Below are positions 1 to 8,759 of a stretch of DNA of 64,000 bases, in pieces; within the stretch, counting starts at the first letter, position 1; each line of letters starts with the position of its first letter. The stretch spans positions 29,440-93,439 of the forward strand of contig JAZDMB010000032.1 of the NCBI GenBank assembly GCA_043801445.1. The letters are read 5' to 3'. This stretch comes from JAZDFP01 sp043801445 (GTDB lineage: Bacteria; Planctomycetota; MHYJ01; JACQXL01). Under the pieces are notes generated by a model, which worked only from the letters and a program-made list of their open reading frames with translations, had not been told where the DNA came from and made no database searches. The position numbers were made by a program, and so were the translations under genes.

Positions 1-282
1 TTCCTTGGCAATAGCCTCACAGTCCTTGATGGTCAGGGTGGATTTAGTTCCCCCGCCAAAGTGAACTCCGCCGGCCTGAGCGCTGCCCGGAAAAATCATC
101 AGAATATTATTACCCATATTCTTTATCTCTTTTTCAATCATCACCGTAGCGCCTTGACCCACGGCAATAACGGAAATAACCGCGGCTATACCGATAATAA
201 TACCGATGATGGTCAGAGTGGAACGTCCCTTGTTGCGCATCAGCGCTCTTAAGGCGATACGTTGAGAAATAAATATATTCAT
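1..282 (-). CDS. MacB-like ABC transporter permease, N-terminal part
   Basis: This is the first 94 codons of a permease whose remainder lies beyond the left edge of the window. The visible protein begins MNIFISQRIALRALMRNKGR, followed by one hydrophobic segment at about residues 22-45 and then the start of a periplasmic domain. This is the usual N-terminus of MacB/FtsX-type permeases (MacB_PCD). The start at 282 has a good ribosome-binding site (TAAGGAGT). It is the last visible gene of the tolC-macA-ATPase-permease operon and should form the inner-membrane part of a tripartite export system. The substrate is unknown. Confidence 0.88.
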   Translation of the reverse strand, partial: MNIFISQRIALRALMRNKGRSTLTIIGIIIGIAAVISVIAVGQGATVMIEKEIKNMGNNILMIFPGSAQAGGVHFGGGTKSTLTIKDCEAIAKE

Positions 283-389
283 CCCGTTTACTCCTTACCA
301 GTATTAGCAATGTGGCTGAAAATAATTCATTCTAACCACCTGATATTATATCTTTTAATCCCGCTTGCCTTTTTTGGGAGTAACGGGAT

Positions 390-1061
390 TCATATTATCA
401 ACCCATCTCTCATTTGAAATTTCTTCTTGGCAAATGTTGCGATGTCCGGTTCGTGGGTAATCATAACAATCGTCAGCCCCTGCTCGTTCAGTTTCCGGAC
501 TATCTCCATTATTTCCACGCTTGACTTTGAATCCAGATTGCCGGTTGGTTCATCAGCCAGTAAGAATTTAGGCTGATTAACTAAGGCGCGGGCAATTGCC
601 ACGCGCTGCTGCTGTCCGCCTGATAACTGGCTGGAATAATGCTTGGTCCGGTCGCCTAAACCCATTTGTTCCAGTATTTCCTTGGCCCGTTGATGTCTTT
701 CCTTGGATGTTAAAGAACTGCCGTAAAAAAGCGGCAATTCAACATTCTCTAATGCCGATGTCCGCGACAATAGATTAAAATTCTGGAATACGAACCCGAT
801 TTTCTTATTGCGTATTTTTGCCCGTTCATCACGGTTAAGTGTGGATATATCAACCCCTTCCATAAAATATTTACCGCTGGTCGGCCGGTCAAGACAACCA
901 ATAATATTCATCAAAGTAGTCTTACCCGAACCTGAAGCACCCATAATAGCGATAAAATCACCTTCGTTAATAATTAGCGAAACACCTCTCAAAGCAGGAA
1001 TATCCACTTCGCCAAGTTGATATGTTTTTATAATATTTTCAAGTGAAATAAAAGACTGCAT
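390..1061 (-). CDS. ABC transporter ATP-binding protein, MacB/LolD type
   Basis: A 223-residue ATPase subunit that powers the adjacent permease. From the chosen start, Walker A is GASGSGKTT at 41-49, the signature LSGGQ at 146-150, Walker B FLLADE at about 166-171, and an H-loop MITHEP follows near 200. An ATG 42 bases upstream is in frame but would lie inside the end of the membrane-fusion gene. The start at 1061 leaves a 19-base gap, has a GTGAG element just ahead, and gives the usual family N-terminus. Sequence and neighbours match the MacB/LolD-type efflux ATPases. It is a separate chain here, not fused to the permease as in E. coli MacB. Confidence 0.93.
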   Translation of the reverse strand: MQSFISLENIIKTYQLGEVDIPALRGVSLIINEGDFIAIMGASGSGKTTLMNIIGCLDRPTSGKYFMEGVDISTLNRDERAKIRNKKIGFVFQNFNLLSRTSALENVELPLFYGSSLTSKERHQRAKEILEQMGLGDRTKHYSSQLSGGQQQRVAIARALVNQPKFLLADEPTGNLDSKSSVEIMEIVRKLNEQGLTIVMITHEPDIATFAKKKFQMRDGLII

Positions 1062-1080
1062 ATACTCACTATAAATAAAA

Positions 1081-2427
1081 TTAGTGTCCGCCTCTAACAC
1101 CACGTTGAGGCATAAATGGGAGATTCATTGCTTCCTCACCTTTTTTAATTGTGCCTGTAACCACTTCCTGTCCCTCATTAATATTACCTTTTAATATCTC
1201 GGTAAAAGAACCGTCCGTTATGCCGATTATAATGCTGATAGGTTTCAATTTACCGTCCTCTAAAACCCAGATTTGTTTCTTTATCTGCGCCTCTTTATTA
1301 TTTGTTGATTTGTTTCTGGTCATTCCGCTTCGGCCTTGACGTCCACCGCTTCGCGCTTCTGGCGTTATAACAGAACCATCGGTTTGAACTTGGCCGGTGC
1401 CTGATAACACCGCTGAATCCGAAGAGGTTTCCGTTTCAGTGTCTTTAGGAACCGTTACTTTAGCCATTTCTTCGTCAGAAGGCACAAATCGTAAGGCAGC
1501 ATTAGGTATTCGCAAAACATTCTCATTCTTTTCTACTTCAAATGACAGGTTGGCAGTCATGCCCGGCAACAGTTTCTCTCCGGGATTGTCCGCATTGATA
1601 ATTACGGTGTAGGTTACCACATTCGAAACCGTGGTGGGTGAAAGCCGGATTTGTTCCACTTTCCCGACAAATTTATTCTCCGAATAGGCGTCAACCGTAA
1701 ATCTTACAAGCTGTTTTAGTGAAATCTTGCCGATATCAGATTCGGCAACGCTCGCCTGAATCTGCACTTCAGTAAGATTATTAGCAATGATAAATAAGGT
1801 TGCGGCAGAAAAACTTGCCACAACAGTCTGCCCCTCATCAACATTCCGTGAAATCACGATGCCGTCAATCGGCGACTTTATAGTCGTATATGATAAATTG
1901 ATTTGTGAATTATTTAATGTGGCCTGCGCCTGTTCCACACCTGCTTTAGCAACTTCAATTTGAGCCAATAAAGAATCGTAGGAGGCGACCGCCGCATCCA
2001 ATTCCGATTGTGAAATGAGTTCCCGTTTTGCCAGTTCATTTGAGCGTTCCAGTTCCTTTTTCGCCTGAATCAGACCGGCTTCTACTCTTTTTACATTAGC
2101 AACACTGCTGACCAGGTTGGCTTTGTCCTGCGTCACCCTTGCCTCATAAGGAGCCGGGTCAATCTGGGCAATCAAATCGCCCTCCCTTACCCGAGCGTTG
2201 AAATCTACATATAATTTCTTGATTGGACCGTTAACCTGGGTGCCGACCTGCACTTGTTGCAATGGCTGGACCACACCGCTGGAACTCACCGTCTTAATGA
2301 CCGTACCTTTATCAACCTTGACGGTTTTATATCCGATTATCCCGTTATTCCCGTTACGTAAAAAGAAGAACCACAAGACAGCCCCGATAACGATAATAGC
2401 TACGAGCGCGATAATAATCTTTTTCAT
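1081..2427 (-). CDS. MacA-like periplasmic membrane-fusion protein
   Basis: A 448-residue HlyD/MacA family adaptor linking the inner-membrane transporter to the outer-membrane channel. It has an N-terminal membrane anchor (residues about 4-23), a lipoyl half-motif around residues 55-95, a coiled-coil hairpin at about 95-170 rich in alanine, lysine and glutamate, the second lipoyl half (SPIDGIVISRNVDEGQTV), and beta-barrel domains. The C-terminal third contains a low-complexity stretch (about residues 340-380) encoded partly by a GC-rich repeat (1325-1366). It is 3 bases from the upstream tolC-like gene, so the two are surely co-transcribed. The substrate cannot be inferred. Confidence 0.93.
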   Translation of the reverse strand: MKKIIIALVAIIVIGAVLWFFFLRNGNNGIIGYKTVKVDKGTVIKTVSSSGVVQPLQQVQVGTQVNGPIKKLYVDFNARVREGDLIAQIDPAPYEARVTQDKANLVSSVANVKRVEAGLIQAKKELERSNELAKRELISQSELDAAVASYDSLLAQIEVAKAGVEQAQATLNNSQINLSYTTIKSPIDGIVISRNVDEGQTVVASFSAATLFIIANNLTEVQIQASVAESDIGKISLKQLVRFTVDAYSENKFVGKVEQIRLSPTTVSNVVTYTVIINADNPGEKLLPGMTANLSFEVEKNENVLRIPNAALRFVPSDEEMAKVTVPKDTETETSSDSAVLSGTGQVQTDGSVITPEARSGGRQGRSGMTRNKSTNNKEAQIKKQIWVLEDGKLKPISIIIGITDGSFTEILKGNINEGQEVVTGTIKKGEEAMNLPFMPQRGVRGGH

Positions 2428-2430
2428 AAC

Positions 2431-3807
2431 CTATTTACCTCCTATTGTTTTCTTAATCAATGCCACAGCCGTCTGGTAATCAAACGCAGCCTGAATATGG
2501 CTGACCCGTGAATTCATTAAAGCCACCTGTGCATCTGTTAATTCTATAGACGACGCCTTGCCTATTTTATAACGTTCGTTAACCAGATTCAGATTCTCCT
2601 CGGCCTGCTGAACCGTCAATTGGGCAAGAGTTAAACGTTCTCCTGCTGATTCTAACTGCGCCACGGCACGGGTAAGATCCAAATAGATTCGTTGCTCCAG
2701 CTCAGCCCGAACGGCTCGAGTTGTCCTCAGATTAGCCACAGCCTTATCTATCTGATTAGTCTTCTGGAACCCGCTGAATATATTCCATCCGAGTGCGCTG
2801 CCTAAAGACCAATTCCAAACCAGCGGGAATTTACTGCCGCTCCAGCCATAACTGCCGTTAAGGGATAACGAAGGATACAAGTCGGCAATAGCCTGGTCCA
2901 CCGCAGCTGAAGCACCGCGTTCCTGGGCAAGTTTGGCAACTAATTCCGGCTGGTTTTTCCGGGCAATCTTAATAAGTTTTTTAAAACTATGATTCTTAAA
3001 TTCTTCCGGTGGCGGCTCCTGAACGATATAACCGGGGTCTTCAGCCAGACCCAGAGTATTATTAAGAACAGCCCGGGCTGTAGTCAAGGCGTTACGCGCA
3101 TTAATCAGGTCAATCCGGGCGGTACCCAAATCAACCTTAGCCTTAGTAATGTCATATTTAATACGACGTCCCACATCGAACAAATTCTGGGTCTGCTCTA
3201 AATGAACCTGAAACTGATGCACCGTCTCTTCAGCCACCCGAACCAATGACTTTTGCTTGATTAGGTCATAGTAAGCCTGACGGGTATTATAAACGATATT
3301 GTTCTCGGTTGATTTGAGCAGCGCTTCCGTGCTGAGTTTACTTTCGTAAGATTGCCTGATGGAGGCCGGTGTTTTACCGAAATCGTAGATTAGCTGGTCT
3401 AAAGAAACGCTGGCTGAATATGAATCGTTTGTCTTATTACTGGCTGAAGCGACTGTACTATTGCTGGTCCCTTGTCTATAACCGGCACTGGCGTTGACAG
3501 ACGGCAAATAGCCGGCAATAGAATCCTTGAATTGCTTGTCTGCTGACACCAGGCTTTGCCGCGCCTGAACGATTGAAGGATGATAAACCAATGCTATTTC
3601 CAGGGCACGGTTCAGGGAAAGCGGTACATCTTTACTCAGTCCAACCTCAGCCGCGGTAACCGTCCGTTCACCCGCTGAAATCTTTGAGATATCCTGCGCC
3701 TCGCGGGCTGAATGAACGGAAGAACAACCGGAAACTAAAAGGTAAAAAATAACAGAAAAGCAACTGATAATCGTCAGTTTTAGGTTCATCTTGTTTTTAC
3801 AGCTCAT
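2431..3807 (-). CDS. TolC-family outer-membrane efflux lipoprotein
   Basis: A 458-residue outer-membrane factor that forms the exit channel of the tripartite pump. The N-terminus is a hydrophobic signal ending in a lipobox (LLVSGC, Cys near residue 28), so the protein is probably lipidated like OprM. The rest shows the two internally similar halves of the family, with long alpha-helical segments (ALEIALVYHPSIVQAR and the later LVNERYKIGKASSIELTDAQ). It is the first gene of the minus-strand operon and is followed after 3 bases by the membrane-fusion gene. Confidence 0.93.
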   Translation of the reverse strand: MSCKNKMNLKLTIISCFSVIFYLLVSGCSSVHSAREAQDISKISAGERTVTAAEVGLSKDVPLSLNRALEIALVYHPSIVQARQSLVSADKQFKDSIAGYLPSVNASAGYRQGTSNSTVASASNKTNDSYSASVSLDQLIYDFGKTPASIRQSYESKLSTEALLKSTENNIVYNTRQAYYDLIKQKSLVRVAEETVHQFQVHLEQTQNLFDVGRRIKYDITKAKVDLGTARIDLINARNALTTARAVLNNTLGLAEDPGYIVQEPPPEEFKNHSFKKLIKIARKNQPELVAKLAQERGASAAVDQAIADLYPSLSLNGSYGWSGSKFPLVWNWSLGSALGWNIFSGFQKTNQIDKAVANLRTTRAVRAELEQRIYLDLTRAVAQLESAGERLTLAQLTVQQAEENLNLVNERYKIGKASSIELTDAQVALMNSRVSHIQAAFDYQTAVALIKKTIGGK

Positions 3808-3860
3808 TATATAACCACAGATTATTTATCCCATTACTGCAAGAAAACTTCGTAACTTCT

Positions 3861-3907
3861 GCCACGAAGGCACCAAGACACTAAGAATTCTTTGTGTCTT
3901 TGTGGCT
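3861..3907. repeat. CCACNAAG...CTTTGTGG inverted repeat (family A)
   Basis: Left arm GCCACGAAGGCACCAAGACA and right arm TGTGTCTTTGTGGC pair around a short AT-rich loop. Related copies occur at about 7293, 8500, 11908, 12289, 41857 and 47230, almost always between genes. Confidence 0.8.
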
Positions 3908-4266
3908 AAATTTTACTTGTGCACGTAGGGTATACCTTCCTATTTATTAATTATTATATCCAGCATCTCTAACAAGGTCAAGATAAAACAAACTGATTCA
4001 CTTCTTGCCCCCTGATAGTAATTCATTTATTATATTAAACCCATCCATTATAAAAAAGTTACGGTTAATATTATACTACACAGCGACTACCGGGAGTGAA
4101 ATATAGATTTCATCTTGCCCCGTCCCGATGGACATCGGGACGGGCTGCGAAGCTAATAAAACTTGCTACTGCTTGACAGTAATTAATTTATATAGTATTA
4201 TTTCGTATCCGTAAAATAGGACACGGATTGAAGTTTATCCAGCTGAACCGCAAGACAGATAAATTG

Positions 4267-4337
4267 TTTATAAGGAATCCAGGAAACCAAGATGAAATTA
4301 ATTTTCCTGCTCTCTTAGTCTCCTTATAGAAATTATC
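4267..4337. repeat. TATAAGGAATCCAGGAA...CTCCTTATA inverted repeat (family C)
   Basis: About 70 bases with outer arms TTTATAAGGA / TCCTTATAGAAA and inner arms CAGGAAA / TTTCCTG. Close relatives lie at 42903-42968 and 48821-48901, with a partial one near 16431. The shared layout shows these are copies of one element. Confidence 0.75.
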
Positions 4338-4403
4338 CGCGTTTATCTGTATCCCATTATTAAATTTAATATGACGGGCTCAGAATAATATTACGATTAA
4401 CTG

Positions 4404-7328
4404 ATGATGCGTTATTATTTTTATATCTTAATTATCTTGGTTGTTTTGGGCCAAGCAGGTTCTCTTTTTGCCGTTCCGGCGTGTCCCACCCCGTTTACCG
4501 GCAAACAGCCGGACGGAAAAGAATTTAAAATACACCTCAAAGGTGATGAATGGACAAACTGGACAGAAACAGAGGATGGCTATCCTATAATTATTAACAA
4601 AAACACGAGGTTCTGGGAATACGGAAAGATTGGGGTATCAAAAAAGCTGTCTCCAACCGGCCAAATCGTTGGAAAAGACGCGCCGGTCGGGATAAACAAA
4701 ATATCGGCAAAAGATTTACCTGCCCGACTGGATATCCGGTCAGGCGGGCCCGGAAAAGGTTTCAGGACGCCTCGCCCGAACGCCGGAGGCGGGCAGGCTG
4801 GCGCTTCTTCTCCGACTTCTGAATCACCTCAATCCGCTCCGCTGAATATTATTGGCACACGCAAACTCCTGGTGATTTTAGTCGGTTTTGCTGATAAAAG
4901 TTTAACTACTACTGAAACAAGTTGGGTTGACAGGATTTTTGGAGCAACAAACAGCGCAAAGAAATACTATGATGAAGTTTCCTACAATCAATTTAACCTT
5001 GCTCCGGCTGAAGAAACATATGGCACAATAAATAACGGTATCGTTGTGGTAACTTTGACATCCAATCATCCCAATACCGGAGAGGACACAGACACCCGAA
5101 ATCAGCAACTTACCAAAGATGCGATTATAGCGGCTGACCCTTATGTCAATTTTGCGTCCTTTGATAGTAATAGCGATGGAACAATTACAACAAATGAACT
5201 GAATGTTATGATTATTGCCGCAGGTTATGAAACGGCTTATTCTACTTCATCCACGCCTTCAGTGTGGGCGCATAAATGGGCTATTGACGACATTACCGCT
5301 CCTATAGTGGATGGAAAAACCGTAGGTGCTTATCCGGGTGGTTATACTCAATTCGGTGAATTACATGGCACATCAGTTACTAACCATCAGGCAACCATCG
5401 GGGTTATTATCCATGAATTTGCCCATGACTGCGGCAACGTCACTACTTACTTAGGATTACCTGACTTCTATGACACTGACAGTACCTCATACGGTATTGG
5501 ATACTGGGATTCTATGGCGTCTGGTATGTGGCTACCTACCACAGGAAGTTATCAGGGCGACACGCCTTCTCATTTCAGCGCATGGTGTAAATGGTATTCA
5601 GGATGGGTTACACCAACCCGGATTACTGTTTCTACAAATGGTGTTTCTTTCCCGCAAGTTGAAACAGCCACCGGAGCAGACCACGGAATTAAACAGATTT
5701 TGAGTAATCCAAACGGACCGGAAATTGGCGGCACCGGTGAATATTTCCTGATTGAAAACAGGCAGAAAACCGGTTATGATGCTGGCCTCCCAGCTGCGGG
5801 CATTCTGATATGGCATATTGATGAAACACAAAATGATAATGATACAGAGACGCGAAAACTTGTAGATTTAGAGGAAGCGGATGGTCTAACCCAGCTTGAT
5901 AATAAAATTAGTAAAGGAGACGCAGGCGACCCTTATCCGGCAACAACTACTAACAGAACATTCAATTATACTTCTAATCCAAATAGCAGACTTTATAGCG
6001 GCTCGGATAGTAATATGAGCGTTACAAATATCAGTGATTCCGGCGCAACAATGACAGCAGATATTAACAATAGCAATACAGACCAACCACCGGTACTGAC
6101 GTCGCCTGGGAATAAGAGTGTTGGCGAAAATGCCTTATTAACTTTTACGTTATCAGCCAGTGACCCGGATGGTGATACAATCAGTTATTCTATGGCAGGC
6201 ACGCCGACCGGCTCAACCCTGAATTCCACGACGGGCGCATTTTCATGGACGCCAAACTACTTCCAATCAGGCGTTTATGCAATGACCTTTACCGCCACGG
6301 CAAATAGCTTATCAGACTCCGAACCGATAAATATCACGGTAAATAATGTCGACCGGCCTCCGGCATTAACCTCGCCGGGTAATAAAAGCATCGATGAAAA
6401 TCAGGTGTTAACCTTTACGCTATCCGCGACCGACCCGGATGGCGATACAATCAGTTATTCTATGGCAGGCACACCGACCGGCTCAACCCTCAATTCCTTG
6501 ACAGGCGTATTTTCCTGGACGCCGAATTACTTCCAATCAGGCGTTTATCCGGTGACCTTTACCGCCACGGCAAATAGTTTATCAGACTCCAAATCGATAA
6601 CCATCACGGTAAATAATATCGACCGGTCTCCGGCATTAACCTCGCCGGGCAATAAAAGTATCGATGAAAATCAGGTGTTGACCTTTACGCTATCCGCAAC
6701 TGACCCGGATGGCGATACAATCAGTTATTCTATGGCAGGCACGCCGACCGGAACGACCTTGAATTCTGCTACCGGTATCTTCAACTGGACGCCGGATTAT
6801 ACCCAGATAGGCATTTACAGTATTACTTTCACGGCAACATCCAATGTTTTATCTGATTCCAAAACCATAACCGTAACAGTATTACTGATACCGCCGGCTA
6901 ACCTCACAGCTACCGCTATTTCATCTTATGCGATAAGACTCAACTGGACAGATACATCAATTAACGAAACCGGATTTAAGATAGAACGCAGTCCTGACAA
7001 TATTACCTTCACTCAAATTTCTATGGTCGGCTCCAATATAACCTCTACTCTTGATACAAATCTTTCTGCTGAGACTGATTATTATTACCGTATAAAAGCT
7101 TATAATAGTACGGGTAATTCCGACTATTCTAATGTAGTTTCGGCGACGACATTTGCTCTGATTTCAGCCGGTTCCAGCGGTAAAGGCAGCCACAAGGCAT
7201 TTTCTAAATGCGGTTGTTTGGGAATAGAACCATTATTAATTCTATTTCTTATCAGCCTGTTGGGAATCCGTAAATCGTTCAAGAAAAATAGTAGCCACGA
7301 AGACACAAAGGCACTAAGAAGAAAGTAA
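4404..7328 (+). CDS. Secreted M6-family metalloprotease with Ig-like repeats, FN3 and C-terminal sorting-like tail
   Basis: A 974-residue exported zinc protease. It has a signal peptide (about 1-23), the M6 N-terminal region (QPDGKEFKIHLKGDEWTNW), and the zinc motif HEFAH at 337-341 followed by LGLPDFYDTDS, as in immune inhibitor A-like peptidases. An EF-hand-like DSNSDGTITTNEL precedes the active site. Three nearly identical 89-residue putative Ig (He_PIG-type) repeats occupy about 561-827, then a fibronectin type III domain (about 831-915). The end is Gly/Ser-rich, then CGC, a hydrophobic helix and a basic tail, like CTERM sorting signals. A GC-rich repeat supplies residues about 106-133 of the propeptide. 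The last residues come from a dispersed family A repeat. The substrate is unknown. Confidence 0.92.
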   Translation: MMRYYFYILIILVVLGQAGSLFAVPACPTPFTGKQPDGKEFKIHLKGDEWTNWTETEDGYPIIINKNTRFWEYGKIGVSKKLSPTGQIVGKDAPVGINKISAKDLPARLDIRSGGPGKGFRTPRPNAGGGQAGASSPTSESPQSAPLNIIGTRKLLVILVGFADKSLTTTETSWVDRIFGATNSAKKYYDEVSYNQFNLAPAEETYGTINNGIVVVTLTSNHPNTGEDTDTRNQQLTKDAIIAADPYVNFASFDSNSDGTITTNELNVMIIAAGYETAYSTSSTPSVWAHKWAIDDITAPIVDGKTVGAYPGGYTQFGELHGTSVTNHQATIGVIIHEFAHDCGNVTTYLGLPDFYDTDSTSYGIGYWDSMASGMWLPTTGSYQGDTPSHFSAWCKWYSGWVTPTRITVSTNGVSFPQVETATGADHGIKQILSNPNGPEIGGTGEYFLIENRQKTGYDAGLPAAGILIWHIDETQNDNDTETRKLVDLEEADGLTQLDNKISKGDAGDPYPATTTNRTFNYTSNPNSRLYSGSDSNMSVTNISDSGATMTADINNSNTDQPPVLTSPGNKSVGENALLTFTLSASDPDGDTISYSMAGTPTGSTLNSTTGAFSWTPNYFQSGVYAMTFTATANSLSDSEPINITVNNVDRPPALTSPGNKSIDENQVLTFTLSATDPDGDTISYSMAGTPTGSTLNSLTGVFSWTPNYFQSGVYPVTFTATANSLSDSKSITITVNNIDRSPALTSPGNKSIDENQVLTFTLSATDPDGDTISYSMAGTPTGTTLNSATGIFNWTPDYTQIGIYSITFTATSNVLSDSKTITVTVLLIPPANLTATAISSYAIRLNWTDTSINETGFKIERSPDNITFTQISMVGSNITSTLDTNLSAETDYYYRIKAYNSTGNSDYSNVVSATTFALISAGSSGKGSHKAFSKCGCLGIEPLLILFLISLLGIRKSFKKNSSHEDTKALRRK
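4719..4801. repeat. In-frame GC-rich palindromic modules in the protease propeptide
   Basis: CCTGCCCGACTGGA ... GGTCAGGCGGG followed by a second CGCCCGAACGCCGGAGGCGGGC-like module. They encode PARLDIRSGGPG and then a Gly/Ala-rich stretch. The same peptide theme, PARLD..SGGPG, recurs in the GGDEF protein at about 48292-48330. Confidence 0.75.
6085..6885 (+). repeat. Three 267-bp coding tandem repeats
   Basis: Units start near 6085, 6352 and 6619. Each encodes an 89-residue Ig-like module with the shared core LTSPGNKS and DPDGDTISYSMAGTPTG. Units two and three are closest, which points to recent duplication or gene conversion. Confidence 0.9.
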
Positions 7329-7355
7329 CGGATTTTTTCTTTCATATCTTTGTGG
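7293..7355. repeat. Family A inverted repeat overlapping the protease stop codon
   Basis: Arms GCCACGAAGACACAAAG and ATATCTTTGTGGC flank the stop of the metalloprotease. The left arm is translated as the final residues (SHEDTKALRRK). It could act as a stem-loop at the mRNA 3' end. Confidence 0.75.
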
Positions 7356-7421
7356 CAAATTAATATAATTTCCGATACTATTAAGGAAAATCTTTACCCT
7401 TAAAGACACAAAGGGAATAAT

Positions 7422-7814
7422 ATGAACTTTGAACCATTATCAGATAGAGAAGAAGAAATAGGAAGCAAAGTTATTGATTCCGCTTATATCATCCATAAAA
7501 CTCTTGGCGCCGGTTTATTGGAAAAGGTTTATGAAGTATGCTTTTGCCATGAACTTTCTAAGAGGGGGCTATCATATAAAAGACAAGTAGATATACCGAT
7601 AGTTTACGATGGAATAACTTTTGATGAAGGTTTAAGATTAGACGTACTTATTGAAAATTTAGTAATCTGTGAACTTAAAGCGGTAGATGAAACAAATCCG
7701 GTATGGGAAGCGCAACTATTAAGTCATTTGAAACTTATGAAAAAACGATTGGGTTTCTTGATAAACTTTAATGTTCCCGTTATCAAAGACGGTATTAAAC
7801 GAATAATATTATAG
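7422..7814 (+). CDS. GxxExxY family protein
   Basis: A 130-residue protein of the GxxExxY family. The naming motif is GAGLLEKVY near residues 29-37, and a core with R-L-D-V-L-I followed by ICELKAVD resembles the acid-and-lysine centre of PD-(D/E)XK nuclease folds. The function of the family is not established. These genes are often scattered in repeat-rich genomes of uncultured bacteria. The start has AAGGGAA just upstream. It stands alone between the protease and apt, separated from apt by repeat DNA. Confidence 0.85.
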   Translation: MNFEPLSDREEEIGSKVIDSAYIIHKTLGAGLLEKVYEVCFCHELSKRGLSYKRQVDIPIVYDGITFDEGLRLDVLIENLVICELKAVDETNPVWEAQLLSHLKLMKKRLGFLINFNVPVIKDGIKRIIL

Positions 7815-7881
7815 ATGTATTTCTTTGTGTCTTGGTGCCTTTGTGGCTAAATTTTATCTTTACAAAAGAAAGGTAAAGAGT

Positions 7882-8436
7882 ATGAATACAAATATGTCGC
7901 ATCCGATAACCAATAAAGAAGAACGGCTCTTTAAGGGTTATGTCAAGGAAGTGCCGGATTTCCCTAAGAAAGGAATCCTATTCAGGGATATAACACCATT
8001 GCTGAGCGACTCGAAAATATTCAAGAAGGTAATCCATAAAATGTGCCAACCCGTAGATGCCAAGTTGGTTGACCGGGTCGCCGGGATAGAATCAAGAGGA
8101 TTTATATTGGGCGGCGCAATGGCATTAAATTGGGATGTCGGATTTGTCCCGATAAGAAAAGCAGGCAAACTCCCTTGCGCTACCTACAAAGAAAGTTACG
8201 GTTTAGAGTACGGGAAAGCCGTAATTGAAATCCATCGGGACGCATTTACTCCCAAACAGAATGTTATATTAGTGGATGATGTCCTAGCTACAGGCGGGAC
8301 AGCCAGAGCGGCTTGTAAGCTGATTGAGAAATGCGGAGCCAAAGTCGTAGCCTGTATCTTTTTAATCGAATTGACGGGCTTGAAAGGAATCCGAAAACTG
8401 GACAAATATAACGTATTCAGTCTGTTGAAATATTAA
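7882..8436 (+). CDS. apt: Adenine phosphoribosyltransferase
   Basis: A 184-residue purine salvage enzyme joining adenine and PRPP to make AMP. Family marks are PDFPKKGILFRDITPLL near the N-terminus, GIESRGFILGG in the middle, and the PRPP-binding loop VILVDDVLATGGTA. An in-frame upstream start at 7825 falls inside a dispersed family A repeat. The ATG at 7882 has an AGAAAGG site and gives a normal-length protein. No operon partner is evident. The C-terminus ends soon after the LIELTGLKGIRKL segment, as expected for the family. Confidence 0.95.
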   Translation: MNTNMSHPITNKEERLFKGYVKEVPDFPKKGILFRDITPLLSDSKIFKKVIHKMCQPVDAKLVDRVAGIESRGFILGGAMALNWDVGFVPIRKAGKLPCATYKESYGLEYGKAVIEIHRDAFTPKQNVILVDDVLATGGTARAACKLIEKCGAKVVACIFLIELTGLKGIRKLDKYNVFSLLKY

Positions 8437-8759
8437 GTTGAATCCGCCAAACTTGCCCGACTGGCAGGCGGGTCTGCGGTAAACCGTATTGTAAACTTTC
8501 ACCACAAAGGCACAAAGAACACAAAGTATTTTTCTCTCTGCGTCTCTGCGGTGAACCTACCCGACTCGTCAGGCAGGTTGTCCCACGGGGTAGTTACACT
8601 CATTTTATTCAGATAGGACTTGACTTTTATAAAAGTTATTGGTATTTATAAGAAAACTTCGTAACCGCTGATTTGGCGGATTAGGCTGATATTATTAATC
8701 TTAATCCGTTTAATCTGCATAATCCGCGGTTTCTTTTATACTTTTCTATACTCTAAAAT
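8437..8759. other. Gene-free stretch of dispersed repeats
   Basis: Contains a GC-rich palindrome (GCCCGACTGGCAGGCGGG, about 8456), a family A copy (8500-8553), another CCCGACTCGTCAGGCAGG module (about 8571), the AAGAAAACTTCGTAAC tag (about 8651) and an inverted pair of GATTTGGCGGATTA / TAATCCGCGG type arms (about 8668-8729). I see no gene or clear promoter. Confidence 0.6.
8500..8553. repeat. Family A inverted repeat
   Basis: ACCACAAAGGCACAAAG on the left and CTGCGTCTCTGCGGTGA on the right form imperfect arms around AAAGTATTTTTCTC. Confidence 0.7.

Larger units (their letters stand above)
3808..4403. other. Gene-free stretch filled with dispersed repeats
   Basis: No credible gene is visible in these roughly 600 bases between divergent operons. 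It holds a 20-base sequence CCACAGATTATTTATCCCAT (3816-3835) that recurs exactly near 17970, a conserved AAGAAAACTTCGTAAC tag (about 3841), a CCACNAAG inverted repeat (3861-3907), a GC-rich palindrome with GTCCCGAT/ATCGGGAC arms (about 4124-4142), and a dispersed inverted repeat (4267-4337). Promoters for the two flanking operons should also lie here, but I could not place them with confidence. Confidence 0.6.

Noticed and set aside
390..1103. Longer start for the ABC ATPase at 1103
   Set aside because: It would lie inside the membrane-fusion gene and adds 14 residues with no family similarity.
3808..4403. tRNA genes in the longer gaps
   Set aside because: No GTTCGAATC-type T-arm with a matching acceptor stem was found here or in the other gene-free stretches.
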